DNA of 64,000 nucleotides from Ferranicluibacter quercicola (GTDB lineage: Bacteria; Pseudomonadota; Alphaproteobacteria; Rhizobiales; Rhizobiaceae): positions 761,773 to 825,772 of the forward strand of contig NZ_JAJOZR010000001.1 in NCBI RefSeq assembly GCF_021168455.1, given 5' to 3'. The stretch's first letter is position 1. Each line of letters starts with the position of its first letter. Positions 39,869 through 49,313 of the stretch are shown here, one piece after another. The notes beneath the pieces are model-generated. The model was not told where the DNA came from. It did not search any database and worked only from the letters and a program-made list of their open reading frames with translations. A program made the position numbers and the translations under genes.

Positions 39869-41056
39869 ATGACAGCAAAGACCAACCGCTGGGCCCTGAT
39901 GGGCGCCGGCCTGAGCATTGCTGCGTCCGTTGCGGGGGCAGCGTTCTACTTCGAGAGAACGGAAGGGGCAGTGGCGGCCGAACCGGCCGCGGCGGCCGCG
40001 CCACAGGCTATTCCCGTGACCGTCGCGGCCGTGGAAACACGAAACGTTGCGACCTGGCAGGCGTTTTCCGGTCGCCTGGAGGCGGTCGGCCGGGTGCAGA
40101 TCCGTCCGCGGGTCGCCGGCGCGATCCAGTCGATCGAATTTCGCGAGGGTGCGCTGGTCAAGGCGGGCGATCTTCTCGTCACGATCGATCCCGAGCCTTT
40201 CAAGGCGGCCGTGGCCCAGGCGGAAGGGCAGGTCGCATCCGCCGAGGCGCGCCTGGATTATGCCTGCACCGAGCTTGAACGCGGCGAGCGGCTCACCTCC
40301 AAGAACGTCCTTTCCGACAGCGACCTTGCCCAGCGGCGCAGCGCCAAGGCGGAAGCTGTCGCCGCCGTGCAATCCGCCAGAGCTGCCCTGCGTGTCGCGG
40401 GGCTGGACCTCGGCTACACCGAGGTTCGCGCACCCATTTCGGGCCGGGTCGGTCGCCGTGAGATCACCGAGGGCAATCTCGTCGCCGCAGGGTCCGGCTC
40501 GCCTGTGTTGACGACCCTGGTGTCGGTCGATCCGATCTATGCCAGCTTCGACGTCAACGAGGATCTCATCGGCCGGACACTCGCGCAGCTCGGCGGAAGC
40601 GGAACGGACGCGCCGGATCTGGCTCTCGTGCCGGTGGAACTCGCGACCGGGGCAGGGGAGGGGGCGGCCATTCGCGGAAAGCTGCAGTTGATCGATAACG
40701 AGGTCAACGGGCAGAGCGGCACGGTGCGGGTTCGCGCCGTCTTCGACAATCCGGGCGGGCATCTGCTTCCGGGCCAGTTCGTGCGCATTCGCATGGGCGA
40801 CCCGACGGCCGAAAACCACCTGATGATCAGCGAAAAGGCCGTCGGGACCGATCAGGACAAGAAATTCGTCTTCGTCGTCGATCCCCAGAACACGGTCGCC
40901 TATCGGCAGATCCAGCTCGGCAGCGCCGTCGATGGCCTGCGGATCGTCGAAAAGGGTCTGAACGCCGGCGATCGCATCGTCGTCAACGGCTTGCAGCGCA
41001 TTCGTCCCGGCGCGCTGGTCGATCCGCAGACGGAAGCCAAGGTCGCGCAACAGTAG
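39869..41056 (+). CDS. RND efflux periplasmic adaptor (AcrA/MexE-like)
   Basis: This 395-residue adaptor has an N-terminal signal/anchor (LMGAGLSIAASVAGAAFYF) and Ala-rich linker. A lipoyl half (SGRLEAVGRVQIRPRVAGAI), a helical hairpin (about residues 105-165), and beta-barrel and membrane-proximal domains (VSVDPIYASFDVNEDLI, GHLLPGQFVRIRMG) follow. The MexE-like YASFDVNE motif points to the HAE1 multidrug class. The ATG at 39869 has CAAGGAG ahead; an in-frame TTG at 39863 is rejected. It precedes the permease by 199 bp, and no outer-membrane channel gene follows. Control by the upstream LysR gene is likely from the layout. Confidence 0.93.
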   Translation: MTAKTNRWALMGAGLSIAASVAGAAFYFERTEGAVAAEPAAAAAPQAIPVTVAAVETRNVATWQAFSGRLEAVGRVQIRPRVAGAIQSIEFREGALVKAGDLLVTIDPEPFKAAVAQAEGQVASAEARLDYACTELERGERLTSKNVLSDSDLAQRRSAKAEAVAAVQSARAALRVAGLDLGYTEVRAPISGRVGRREITEGNLVAAGSGSPVLTTLVSVDPIYASFDVNEDLIGRTLAQLGGSGTDAPDLALVPVELATGAGEGAAIRGKLQLIDNEVNGQSGTVRVRAVFDNPGGHLLPGQFVRIRMGDPTAENHLMISEKAVGTDQDKKFVFVVDPQNTVAYRQIQLGSAVDGLRIVEKGLNAGDRIVVNGLQRIRPGALVDPQTEAKVAQQ

Positions 41057-41255
41057 GCGTCGGACCGGAATAGCCACGATCAGTGGGTGCCTCACGAGAC
41101 CGAGGCACCTCTCTTCCGCGCAAAGACCATCACAGCGTCGGTCCGACCCGGGACCTGCGCCGCACTCGCATCCATCCATATGCCGGAACGCGCGGTCGAA
41201 CCGCCGCGCGCCGTGGCCTTTCGTCTTCTGATCATTCCCGGAGAGGGGTTATGAC

Positions 41256-44200
41256 ATGAATATTTCCCGATTCTTCATCGACAGGCCGGTCTTTGCCGGC
41301 GTCCTGTCGGTCCTAATCGTCGTTGCCGGCCTGATCGGCATGCGCGCTTTGCCGATTTCCGAATATCCCGATGTCGTGCCGCCATCCATCGTCGTGCGCG
41401 GCACCTACCCGGGCGCCAACCCGAAGGTCATCGCGGAAACGGTGGCAACACCGCTCGAGGAGTCCATCAACGGCGTCGAGGACATGCTCTATATGTCGAG
41501 CCAGGCGACGGCCGATGGCGTGCTGACGCTGACGGTGACGTTCAAGCTGGGAACGGACCCCGACAAGGCCCAGCAGCTCGTCCAGAACCGCGTATCGCAA
41601 GCCGAGCCGCGTCTGCCGGCGGAGGTGCGGGCGCTCGGGGTGACCACAGTCAAAAGCTCCCCCGACCTGATGATGGTCGTCAACCTCGTTTCTGCCGGCG
41701 GGCGTTACGATCTGACCTATCTGCGCAACTATGCCGTTCTGAACATCAAGGACCGGCTGGCGCGCATCGAAGGTGTCGGCCAGGTGCAGGTCTTCGGCGC
41801 CGGGGATTATTCCATGCGCGTCTGGATCGACCCCCAGAAAGCTGCGGAATATGCGCTCGCCGCGAGCGATATCACCACGGCCATTCGCCAGCAAAACGTC
41901 CAGGCTGCCGCCGGCATCATCGGCGCGTCGCCGACACTGCCCGGCGTCGATCTGCAACTCTCGGTCAACGCGCAAGGCCGCCTGCAGACGCCGGAAGAGT
42001 TCGGCAATATCATCGTGAAGAGCGGTGCGAACGGCGAGATAACCCGGCTACGCGACGTCGCGAGCATCGAAATGGGGGCCGCCGACTACACGCTGCGCTC
42101 CCTTCTCGATGGCGAGCCGGCCGTGGCCGTGCCCGTCTTCCAGGCGCCGGGCTCCAATGCCATCGCGATCTCCGACGATGTGCGCGCCACCATGGCGGAA
42201 CTGTCGAAAGCCATGCCGGAAGGTGTCACCTTCGAGATCGTCTACGACACCACCGAATTCGTTCGGGCCTCCATCGAGAAGGTCATCGATACGCTGCTGG
42301 AAGCGATCGCGCTGGTCGTGATCGTGGTCATCGTGTTCCTGCAAACCTGGCGGGCGTCGATCATTCCCCTGATCGCGGTTCCCGTCTCGATCATCGGCAC
42401 CTTCGCCGTCATGTATGTCTTCGGCTTCTCGGTGAACGCGCTGACGCTGTTCGGTCTCGTCCTTGCGATCGGTATCGTCGTGGACGACGCGATCGTGGTG
42501 GTGGAGAATGTGGAGCGCAACATCGAGAACGGGCTTGCGCCCCGCGAGGCGACCTATCGCGCGATGCAGGAGGTCTCCGGGCCGATCATCGCGATCGCGC
42601 TGGTTCTCGTCGCCGTGTTCGTGCCGCTGGCGTTCATCACCGGGCTTTCCGGGCAGTTCTATCGGCAGTTTGCCCTGACCATCGCGATTTCCACCGTCAT
42701 TTCCGCGATCAATTCGCTGACGCTGTCGCCGGCGCTGGCAGCCCTTCTGCTCAAGGGCCACCACGCCAAGAAGGACAGGCTGACGATCGTCATGGATAAG
42801 GCCTTGGGCTGGTTCTTCCGTGGGTTCAACCGCGCCTTCGGAGCCGCGTCCAACGGCTACGGTCGCAGCATTGGCGGGCTCCTGTCGCGCAAGAGCGTGG
42901 TGATGGTGGTCTATCTCGCGCTCGCTGGCGCCACCTACGGCATGTTCAATGCGGTACCGGGCGGCTTCGTGCCAGCGCAGGACAAGCAGTATCTCATTGG
43001 TTTTGCACAGCTTCCGGACGGTGCGACGCTCGATCGGACGGAAAGCGTCATCAAACGGATGAGCGATATCGCCCTGCAGCAGCCGGGCGTGAAGAACGCG
43101 ATCGCCTTCCCCGGCCTGTCGATCAACGGTTTCACGATCGGCTCGAACGCCGGCATCGTCTTCGCCATCCTCGACGATTTCGAGAAGCGCACGACGCCCG
43201 AGCTGTCGGGCGGCGCCATCGCCATGCAGCTGAACCAGAAATATGCCGGCATTCAGGATGCCTTCATCGCCATGTTCCCGCCGCCGCCGGTCAACGGTCT
43301 CGGGTCCACGGGCGGCTTCAAGCTGCAGATCGAGGATCGGGCCGGTTTCGGCTATCAGGCCCTGGATGAAGCGACGAAGGCGTTCATCGCCAAGGCCTAC
43401 CAGACGCCGGAACTCGCGGGCATCTTCTCGAGCTTCCAGATCAACGTGCCGCAGCTCTTCGCCGACCTCGACCGGACCAAGGCCGAACAGCTCGGCGTGT
43501 CCGTCACCGATGTCTTCGATGCGTTGCAGATCTATCTCGGCTCGCTCTATGTCAACGATTTCAATGCCTTCGGCCGCACCTACAGTGTCCGGGTGCAGGC
43601 GGATGCGAAGTATCGGGCAAAGCCCGAGGATATCGGACAGCTGAAGGTTCGCTCGCAGACGGGTCAGATGATCCCGCTCTCGGCGCTCCTGAAGGTGGAT
43701 GCGACCACAGGGCCCGAGCGCACGACACGCTACAACGGCTTCCTTGCGGCCGATGTGAACGGCGCACCGGCACCGGGCTTCTCGTCCGGCCAGGCCCAGG
43801 CCGCCATCGAGCAGATCGCCCGGGAGACCCTGCCGTCGGGCATCGACTTCGAATGGACGGATCTGACCTATCAGCAGATCCTGGCGGGAAGCTCCGGCTT
43901 CCTCGTCTTTCCGCTCGCCTTGCTGCTCGTCTATCTCGTGCTTGCGGCACAGTATGAGAGCCTGACGCTGCCGATCGCCATCATCATGATCGTGCCGATG
44001 GGCGTGCTCGCGGCCCTGACCGGGGTCTGGCTGACGGGGGGCGACAACAACATCTTTACCCAGATCGGCCTCGTAGTCCTTGTCGGGTTGTCGGCGAAGA
44101 ACGCGATCCTGATCGTGGAGTTCGCCCGCGAGCTTGAGTTCGACGGGCGCACGCCGGTTCAGGCGGCCGTCGAGGCGAGCCGGCTGCGTCTGCGCCCGAT

Positions 44201-44438
44201 CCTGATGACCTCGATGGCCTTCATCATGGGCGTCGTGCCGTTGGTCATCTCGACCGGGGCAGGGGCCGAGATGCGCGCCGCCATGGGAATCGCCGTCTTC
44301 TCCGGCATGATCGGGGTGACCTTCTTCGGCATCTTCATGACGCCGGTCTTCTACGTGCTGGTGCGCAAGCTGGCCGGAAACCGGCCGCTGAAGATCTCCG
44401 CGGACGCGCACGAGACGCATCTGGTGCCGGCGGAGTAG
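41256..44438 (+). CDS. RND multidrug efflux permease, HAE1/AcrB-like
   Basis: This 1060-residue trimeric proton/drug antiporter has N-terminus MNISRFFIDRPVFAGVLSVLIVVAG, the porter loop motif YPDVVPPSIVVRGTYPGANP, the helix-4 Asp pair in LAIGIVVDDAIVVVENVERN, and the second-half motifs PGGFVPAQDKQYLIG, VLAAQYESLTLPIAI and GLSAKNAILIVEFARELE. All twelve helices can be placed. It is close to MexF/OqxB-type pumps, which often lie downstream of LysR regulators. An extended hairpin beyond the stop (44465-44493) probably ends the transcript. Confidence 0.96.
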   Translation: MNISRFFIDRPVFAGVLSVLIVVAGLIGMRALPISEYPDVVPPSIVVRGTYPGANPKVIAETVATPLEESINGVEDMLYMSSQATADGVLTLTVTFKLGTDPDKAQQLVQNRVSQAEPRLPAEVRALGVTTVKSSPDLMMVVNLVSAGGRYDLTYLRNYAVLNIKDRLARIEGVGQVQVFGAGDYSMRVWIDPQKAAEYALAASDITTAIRQQNVQAAAGIIGASPTLPGVDLQLSVNAQGRLQTPEEFGNIIVKSGANGEITRLRDVASIEMGAADYTLRSLLDGEPAVAVPVFQAPGSNAIAISDDVRATMAELSKAMPEGVTFEIVYDTTEFVRASIEKVIDTLLEAIALVVIVVIVFLQTWRASIIPLIAVPVSIIGTFAVMYVFGFSVNALTLFGLVLAIGIVVDDAIVVVENVERNIENGLAPREATYRAMQEVSGPIIAIALVLVAVFVPLAFITGLSGQFYRQFALTIAISTVISAINSLTLSPALAALLLKGHHAKKDRLTIVMDKALGWFFRGFNRAFGAASNGYGRSIGGLLSRKSVVMVVYLALAGATYGMFNAVPGGFVPAQDKQYLIGFAQLPDGATLDRTESVIKRMSDIALQQPGVKNAIAFPGLSINGFTIGSNAGIVFAILDDFEKRTTPELSGGAIAMQLNQKYAGIQDAFIAMFPPPPVNGLGSTGGFKLQIEDRAGFGYQALDEATKAFIAKAYQTPELAGIFSSFQINVPQLFADLDRTKAEQLGVSVTDVFDALQIYLGSLYVNDFNAFGRTYSVRVQADAKYRAKPEDIGQLKVRSQTGQMIPLSALLKVDATTGPERTTRYNGFLAADVNGAPAPGFSSGQAQAAIEQIARETLPSGIDFEWTDLTYQQILAGSSGFLVFPLALLLVYLVLAAQYESLTLPIAIIMIVPMGVLAALTGVWLTGGDNNIFTQIGLVVLVGLSAKNAILIVEFARELEFDGRTPVQAAVEASRLRLRPILMTSMAFIMGVVPLVISTGAGAEMRAAMGIAVFSGMIGVTFFGIFMTPVFYVLVRKLAGNRPLKISADAHETHLVPAE

Positions 44439-44464
44439 CGGATCGCAGACACGTCCGCGACAGC

Positions 44465-44493
44465 ATGCCGCCGAACGTCAGGTTCGGCGGCAT
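44465..44493 (+). terminator. Hairpin after the RND operon
   Basis: The 12-bp perfect arms ATGCCGCCGAAC and GTTCGGCGGCAT have a 5-nt loop, 27 bp after the permease stop. There is no T-tract, so termination efficiency is uncertain. Confidence 0.6.
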
Positions 44494-44557
44494 TGGCATG
44501 TCCCGTTCCGCCACCGAGATGACAAACTGCAAGAAGCAGTGTTAAATCCGTCAGACG

Positions 44558-45037
44558 ATGGGACAAACGGAATGCTGCGCTGTGAAATATACCCGAAATG
44601 CCACATCCGCGACCTATGTCCCCGATGACCTCGACAGGCGCATCATCGCCCATCTCCGGGTCGATGGCCGAGCGTCGCTGTCGAAGCTTTCGGACGCGCT
44701 GGGCGTGGCCCGCGGCACCGTGCAGAATCGTCTCGATCGCCTTCTGGAAACGGGAACGCTGCTCGGCTTTACGGTGCGGGTGCGCGAGGATTTCGATGCG
44801 CAGACCATTCACGCGGTCATGATGATCGAGGTCGTGGGGAAATCGACGACGCAGGTCATTCGCCGCCTGCGCGGCATTCCCGAGATCTATGCGCTCCATA
44901 CGACCAACGGCAATTGGGACCTCGTCGCCAACATGCGCTCGGCGACATTGTCCGATTTCGACCGTGTGCTGCGCGAGGTGCGGACGATCGAGGGCGTCGC
45001 CAACAGCGAGACAAGCCTGCTTCTCAGCAGCGTTTAG
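44558..45037 (+). CDS. Lrp/AsnC-family transcriptional regulator
   Basis: The 159-residue product has an N-terminal helix-turn-helix (about residues 22-70: DDLDRRIIAHLRVDGRASLS, then ALGVARGTVQNRLDRLLETG) and a C-terminal RAM-type domain (VMMIEVVGKSTTQVIRRL, VRTIEGVANSETSLLLSSV) that usually binds an amino acid. The first eight residues from the ATG at 44558 look unlike the family, and a GTG at 44582 is an alternative start. It is followed 18 bp later by a RidA-like gene in the same direction, so the two likely share a transcript concerned with amino acid or imine metabolism. Confidence 0.9.
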   Translation: MGQTECCAVKYTRNATSATYVPDDLDRRIIAHLRVDGRASLSKLSDALGVARGTVQNRLDRLLETGTLLGFTVRVREDFDAQTIHAVMMIEVVGKSTTQVIRRLRGIPEIYALHTTNGNWDLVANMRSATLSDFDRVLREVRTIEGVANSETSLLLSSV

Positions 45038-45055
45038 GAGAGGGGAGGGGAAGCG

Positions 45056-45514
45056 ATGAGCGTCTATCGGCGGCTCGAGGAACTGGGTCTGGTCCTGCCG
45101 GTGCCACTGGCACCCGGCGGCAACTATGTGCCGGCTAAGAGAGCCGGTGACATGCTCTATCTGGCAGGGCAGGGCGCGGCGCGTGCGGAGGGGGGATGGC
45201 ATACGGGCAAGGTCGGCCGGGATGTCTCGATCGAGGAGGCGCGCGCTCATGCCCGCATCGTTGCGCTGCAGGTCTTGTCGACCGTGCAGCATGCGGTGGG
45301 CGATCTCGATGCCGTCGATGTCGTCAAGGTGTTCGGCATGGTCAATGCCGTGCCGGACTTCACCGAGCACCCGTTCGTCATCAATGGTTTCTCGGACCTC
45401 CTGATCGAGGTCATGGGCGAAGACGGCCGCCATGCGCGCTCCGCCATCGGCATGGGGTCCCTCCCCAACGGCATGACGGTCGAGATCGAGACGATCCTCC
45501 GGATCAAGCGCTGA
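45056..45514 (+). CDS. RidA/YjgF-like family protein
   Basis: The 152-residue product belongs to the trimeric RidA superfamily, whose best known members hydrolyse reactive enamines and imines from pyridoxal enzymes. Visible are LVLPVPLAPGGNYVPAKRAGDMLYLAGQG, VGDLDAVDVVKVFGMVNAVPDF and a C-terminal GMGSLPNGMTVEIETILRI. The arginine of canonical RidA that binds the substrate carboxylate (usually in RxxxG near position 105) is not at its expected place: the segment reads ARSAIGMGSLPNG, with Arg several residues earlier. This puts it in a divergent subgroup of uncertain activity. The ATG at 45056 follows GGAGGGGAAGCG. Confidence 0.85.
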   Translation: MSVYRRLEELGLVLPVPLAPGGNYVPAKRAGDMLYLAGQGAARAEGGWHTGKVGRDVSIEEARAHARIVALQVLSTVQHAVGDLDAVDVVKVFGMVNAVPDFTEHPFVINGFSDLLIEVMGEDGRHARSAIGMGSLPNGMTVEIETILRIKR

Positions 45515-45527
45515 TGAGGGGCCGGGT

Positions 45528-47597
45528 TCAGGGCTGGCAGACGATCTTGGCGATCTCGGTTGCCAATTGGTCCTGCGAATAGGGTTTGCCGAGCCTTGGA
45601 ATGTTCAACTCGGTGCCGGCCGGCAGCTCGGCATAGCCGGTTGCGATCAGGATCCTGAGATCGGGCCGCAGGGCAAGCGCCTGCCGGGCGAGTTCCGCTC
45701 CGTTCATGCCGGGCATGGAAAAGTCTGTGATCATGAGATCGAAGGCATCGCCACCTTCCAGCACGCCCAGGGCTTGCCGTCCGGAATTGGCCTCCACGAC
45801 GCTGTGACCGAGATCCTCCAGCATATCCACGGTGCTCATCGCGATCAGGGCGTCGTCATCGACCATGAGAATGCGAAGGGCTTCGGATCTTTCCGATTTT
45901 TCGATGGTCGGAACCTCCGGCGGGGGCGCCTTTTCGGCGATATCGCTCGCGCGCGCGACGGGCAGGCGCAGCACCGCTGTGGTGCCGTGTCCCGGGCGGC
46001 TCGACAGCTGCAATGCGCCCTTCAGCTGAATGGCGAGCCCGTGGATCATCGACAGTCCGAGACCGGTCCCCTTGCCCAGCTCCTTGGTCGAAAAGAAGGG
46101 ATCGATGGCCTTCCGCAGCGTTTCCGGCTCCATGCCGATGCCGGTATCGGTGACCGAAAGCATGAGGTAACGACCGGCGGACAGCACGTCCGTGGCTGTG
46201 GGGCGGTCTTCCACGTCGAGGCGAATGGTGATCGTTCCGCCGTCGGGCATCGCGTCGCGCGCGTTGACGACGAGGTTGAGCAGCGCCAGTTCCAGCTGGT
46301 TGCTGTCGGCTTCTGCCGGCGGCAGGTCGTCGGCGATCTCGCTCTGCAGGGTGATGGCGGAACCGACCGAGCGGCGCAGCAGGTCCTCCATCTCGCTCAC
46401 CAGCTTGCGCAGATCGACGGGACCGACCTGAAGATCCTGCCGGCGGGCAAAGGCGAGCAACCGCTGGGTCAGCGAGGCGCCGCGACGCGCGCCCTGAACG
46501 GCGCCGTCGATCAGCCGGACCGCCTTGGCATCGCCGTCGACATGCTTGCGCAGCAGTTCCAGATTGCCGAGCACGGCCATCAGGAGGTTGTTGAAATCGT
46601 GCGCCACACCGCCGGTGAGCTGCCCGATGGCCTCCATTTTCAGGGCCTGGCGCAGCTGTTCCTCGGCCTTTTCGCGCTGGGCGACCTCGCTCATGACGAC
46701 GGCGTGGGCCTCCTCCAGCTCGGCCGTGCGCTTCGTCACGCGCTCTTCCAGCGTCTCGTTGATCTGCCGCTGCTGATCCTCCACCCGGCGGCGCTCGGTG
46801 ATGTCGGCGGAGACGCCGACCAGCTTCACCGGGCGTCCGGTCCGGTCCCGATAGACCTGCGCGCGGATCTCGGCCCAGTGCAGCGTTCCATCCGGCCAGA
46901 CGACCTTGTATTCGATCGAATAGTCCTGCCCCGTCTCGATGGTCTTGCCGACGGCGTCCAGCATCCGCGCCCGATCTTCGGGGTGAATACTCGCGATCAG
47001 CTCCTCATAGCTCAGCGTTTCCGACGCGCCGCGGCCGAAGATGGAGCGGCACATGACCGAGGTGGTCAGCGTCTTCGTCTCGAGGTCGAGTTCCCAGGCG
47101 CCCAGCCGTCCGGCTTCGAGCGCCGTCGCCAGCCGCCGTTCGCCATCGTCCAGCGCCTGCATGCGCAGCCGGGCCTCGAACTGGCGTCGTCTGCCGCGCA
47201 TGGCCGTGCGCGCGACGCTGACGAAGGTCGTGGCATGGAAGGGCCGCTCGATGAAGCTGACGTTTCCGAGCACTTCCGAGAGACGCGCGGCCGCGGGGTT
47301 GCGTTCGGGCCCGCCGCCGCGCTGCGTCAGCACGATGAAGGGCAGGTCCGACCAGCTCGGCTGCGTGGAGATCCAGCCGGAGAGGGCCTTCAGATCGGCG
47401 GAGCGAAGCGCCTCTTCGGTGATGACGCCGAATGCCACCTCCTCGCCGAGCTTCTCGACGAACTGGACCATGGTTTCCGCCGACACGGATGCCATCCCGG
47501 CTTCGACAAGCAGGGCGGCGGCAATCTGGGCATCGCGCCCGGCCGGGGCGAGAACGAGAACGGTCGCAACGCGATCAGAAATTGTCGCCACTCCCAT
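45528..47597 (-). CDS. Hybrid histidine kinase with N-terminal pseudo-receiver and C-terminal receiver
   Basis: The 689-residue soluble kinase from the ATG at 47597 has four parts. A receiver-like fold without the phosphoacceptor Asp spans about residues 10-130 (FGVITEEAL where DxxLLD would be). A PAS domain (about 160-275, ending VGVSADITERR) and a coiled segment follow. The kinase core (about 325-560) has GGVAHDFNNLL with the phospho-His, NLVVNARDAMPDGG and DTGIGM. A C-terminal receiver (about 575-689) has MVDDDALI, ITDFSMPGM and GKPYS. Its start lies inside the end of the KaiC-like gene (23-bp overlap), implying coupled translation and a shared pathway. Alternative starts are 47603 (TTG) and 47591 (GTG). 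Confidence 0.92.
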   Translation of the reverse strand: MGVATISDRVATVLVLAPAGRDAQIAAALLVEAGMASVSAETMVQFVEKLGEEVAFGVITEEALRSADLKALSGWISTQPSWSDLPFIVLTQRGGGPERNPAAARLSEVLGNVSFIERPFHATTFVSVARTAMRGRRRQFEARLRMQALDDGERRLATALEAGRLGAWELDLETKTLTTSVMCRSIFGRGASETLSYEELIASIHPEDRARMLDAVGKTIETGQDYSIEYKVVWPDGTLHWAEIRAQVYRDRTGRPVKLVGVSADITERRRVEDQQRQINETLEERVTKRTAELEEAHAVVMSEVAQREKAEEQLRQALKMEAIGQLTGGVAHDFNNLLMAVLGNLELLRKHVDGDAKAVRLIDGAVQGARRGASLTQRLLAFARRQDLQVGPVDLRKLVSEMEDLLRRSVGSAITLQSEIADDLPPAEADSNQLELALLNLVVNARDAMPDGGTITIRLDVEDRPTATDVLSAGRYLMLSVTDTGIGMEPETLRKAIDPFFSTKELGKGTGLGLSMIHGLAIQLKGALQLSSRPGHGTTAVLRLPVARASDIAEKAPPPEVPTIEKSERSEALRILMVDDDALIAMSTVDMLEDLGHSVVEANSGRQALGVLEGGDAFDLMITDFSMPGMNGAELARQALALRPDLRILIATGYAELPAGTELNIPRLGKPYSQDQLATEIAKIVCQP

Positions 47598-49083
47598 CGG
47601 CAAGCGGCATCAGCGTCTGGGCGCTGGAGGTGAGCACCGGTACGCCGCGAAGCACGCCCTGGAAGCCGGCAAGCGGCTCGCCGAGGTTGAGGCCGTCGGA
47701 GCCGATGCGGTATTCGCGAATCGTATCCTCATGCCGCCCCGTCCGCTTCTTGATGACGGAGACGGCCCGCCGCACGGTGCCCATGGCTTCGAAATAGCGC
47801 AGCAGAATGACCGTGTCGGCGAGATAGGTAACGTCGACCGGCGATTTCATGTCGCCCACAAGGCCGTGCTGGGCAACGGTCAGGAAGGTATTGGCCCCCT
47901 GCCGGTTGAGGTATTGCAGCAGCTCGTGGATGTGGAGGATCAGTGCGTTTTCCTCGGGCATCGCGGCCTGATAGCCGTTGACACTGTCGATCAGAACCGT
48001 CTTCGCATTGGAGCGGGTCACGCTCTCGCGGACGCGCTGGGCGAACTCGCCGGGGGAGAGTTCGGCCGCATCCAGCTGCTCGATATACAGTCGTCCCGCA
48101 TCGCGCATGGCCTCGAGGTCCATGCCCATGCTCTTGGTGCGGGCGAAGAGAAGGCCCAGTTCCTCGTCGAAGACGAAGATGGCCGCGGTTTCGCCGCGCT
48201 TGACGGCCGCGGCGACGAACTGGAGCCCGAACAGGCTCTTGCCGGTGCCGGCGGGGCCGATGAGGAGCGTGCTCGATCCGCGCGAGATGCCGCCGCCCAG
48301 AAGACCGTCGAGCGCGGGGATGCCGCTGCTCAGCACCGCCCGATCGAAATCCGTACGATGCTCGGTGGCGCGCAGACGCGGGAAGACCACCACGCCGCCG
48401 GTCTCGATGATGTAATCATGATACCCGCCGCGATAAGCCTTGCCGCGATATTTGATGACGCGCATGCGACGGCGCTCGGCACCGTAGTTCGGCGCCAGTT
48501 CCTCGAGATGGATGACGCCGTGCACGACGCTGTGGACGGTCTTGTCGAGAACGTCGGCCGTGAGGTCGTCGAGAAGGAGGACGGTCGCGCCGGATTTCGA
48601 GAAATAGTGCTTCATCGCCAGGATCTGGCGCCGGTACCGCAGCGAACTCTGCGCCAGAAGGCGGATTTCCGACAGGCTGTCGATGACGACGCGGCTGGGG
48701 CGGACGCGCTCGAACGCCTCGAAGATCAGCTTGGTGGTTTCGCCCAGTTCGAGGTCGGACGAATAGAGCAGGCTCTGCTGCTGCTCGGAATCCAGCAGGC
48801 TTTCCGGCGGCACCAGTTCGAAGATGGTGATGTCGTCGCCGATCACCATGCCGTGCGACGCGGCGCTGTTGCGCAGTTCGTCTTCCGTTTCGGACAGGGT
48901 GATGTACAGGCACCGTTCGCCGTTCGCAGCACCTTCCAGCAGAAATTGCAGGGAGATCGTCGTCTTGCCGGTGCCGGGCGACCCCTCCAGCAGAAACACG
49001 TGGCGGCGGGACAATCCGCCGGCCAGCACGTCATCGAGGCCTTTCACACCGATCAGGGCCATCGAACCCAAGTCTTTGGTCAT
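47575..49083 (-). CDS. KaiC-like double ATPase (RecA superfamily)
   Basis: This 502-residue protein has two tandem KaiC/RadA-type ATPase domains, as in the cyanobacterial clock protein: Walker A GSPGTGKT (about residues 34-41) and GPAGTGKS (about 266-273), each with a Walker B-type strand (RVVIDSLSEIR; KTVLIDSVNGY). In the second domain the region aligned with the clock phosphosites (HISTITDT in Synechococcus) reads DVTYLADT, giving Thr-Tyr in place of Ser-Thr. No kaiB or kaiA is in the window. The gene overlaps the hybrid kinase downstream; in other proteobacteria KaiC-like proteins are paired with kinases in stress or lifestyle control. The ATG at 49083 is chosen over 49110 because the family begins at MTKDLGSMALIGVKGLDDVL. 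Confidence 0.9.
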   Translation of the reverse strand: MTKDLGSMALIGVKGLDDVLAGGLSRRHVFLLEGSPGTGKTTISLQFLLEGAANGERCLYITLSETEDELRNSAASHGMVIGDDITIFELVPPESLLDSEQQQSLLYSSDLELGETTKLIFEAFERVRPSRVVIDSLSEIRLLAQSSLRYRRQILAMKHYFSKSGATVLLLDDLTADVLDKTVHSVVHGVIHLEELAPNYGAERRRMRVIKYRGKAYRGGYHDYIIETGGVVVFPRLRATEHRTDFDRAVLSSGIPALDGLLGGGISRGSSTLLIGPAGTGKSLFGLQFVAAAVKRGETAAIFVFDEELGLLFARTKSMGMDLEAMRDAGRLYIEQLDAAELSPGEFAQRVRESVTRSNAKTVLIDSVNGYQAAMPEENALILHIHELLQYLNRQGANTFLTVAQHGLVGDMKSPVDVTYLADTVILLRYFEAMGTVRRAVSVIKKRTGRHEDTIREYRIGSDGLNLGEPLAGFQGVLRGVPVLTSSAQTLMPLADGSGDNF

Positions 49084-49313
49084 CGTCTTTTCCGTTCCTC
49101 GGCGGCGCACGCACCGTCGTCTATTTTATCTGCTGCGTCCTGAGAACGAAAATTCGGCTCTGCTCTGTTTTCGACGGAAATCGCTGCGGTCGTTGTCTGC
49201 AAATTATCTCTTACGTTGTGAAACGTCTAATCCTATTCGTGGAAAGCGGCGGTCAAATCAGCGTCAAGGCCGCTCCGAATACGCTCTTCTATCAAAGTCC
49301 GAAACATCCGCCA
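49084..49313. other. Spacer upstream of the KaiC-like gene
   Basis: The spacer is A+T-rich in its middle, presumably the promoter of the KaiC-kinase pair. I find no convincing hairpin, RNA gene, CtrA box or EcfG promoter here. Confidence 0.4.
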
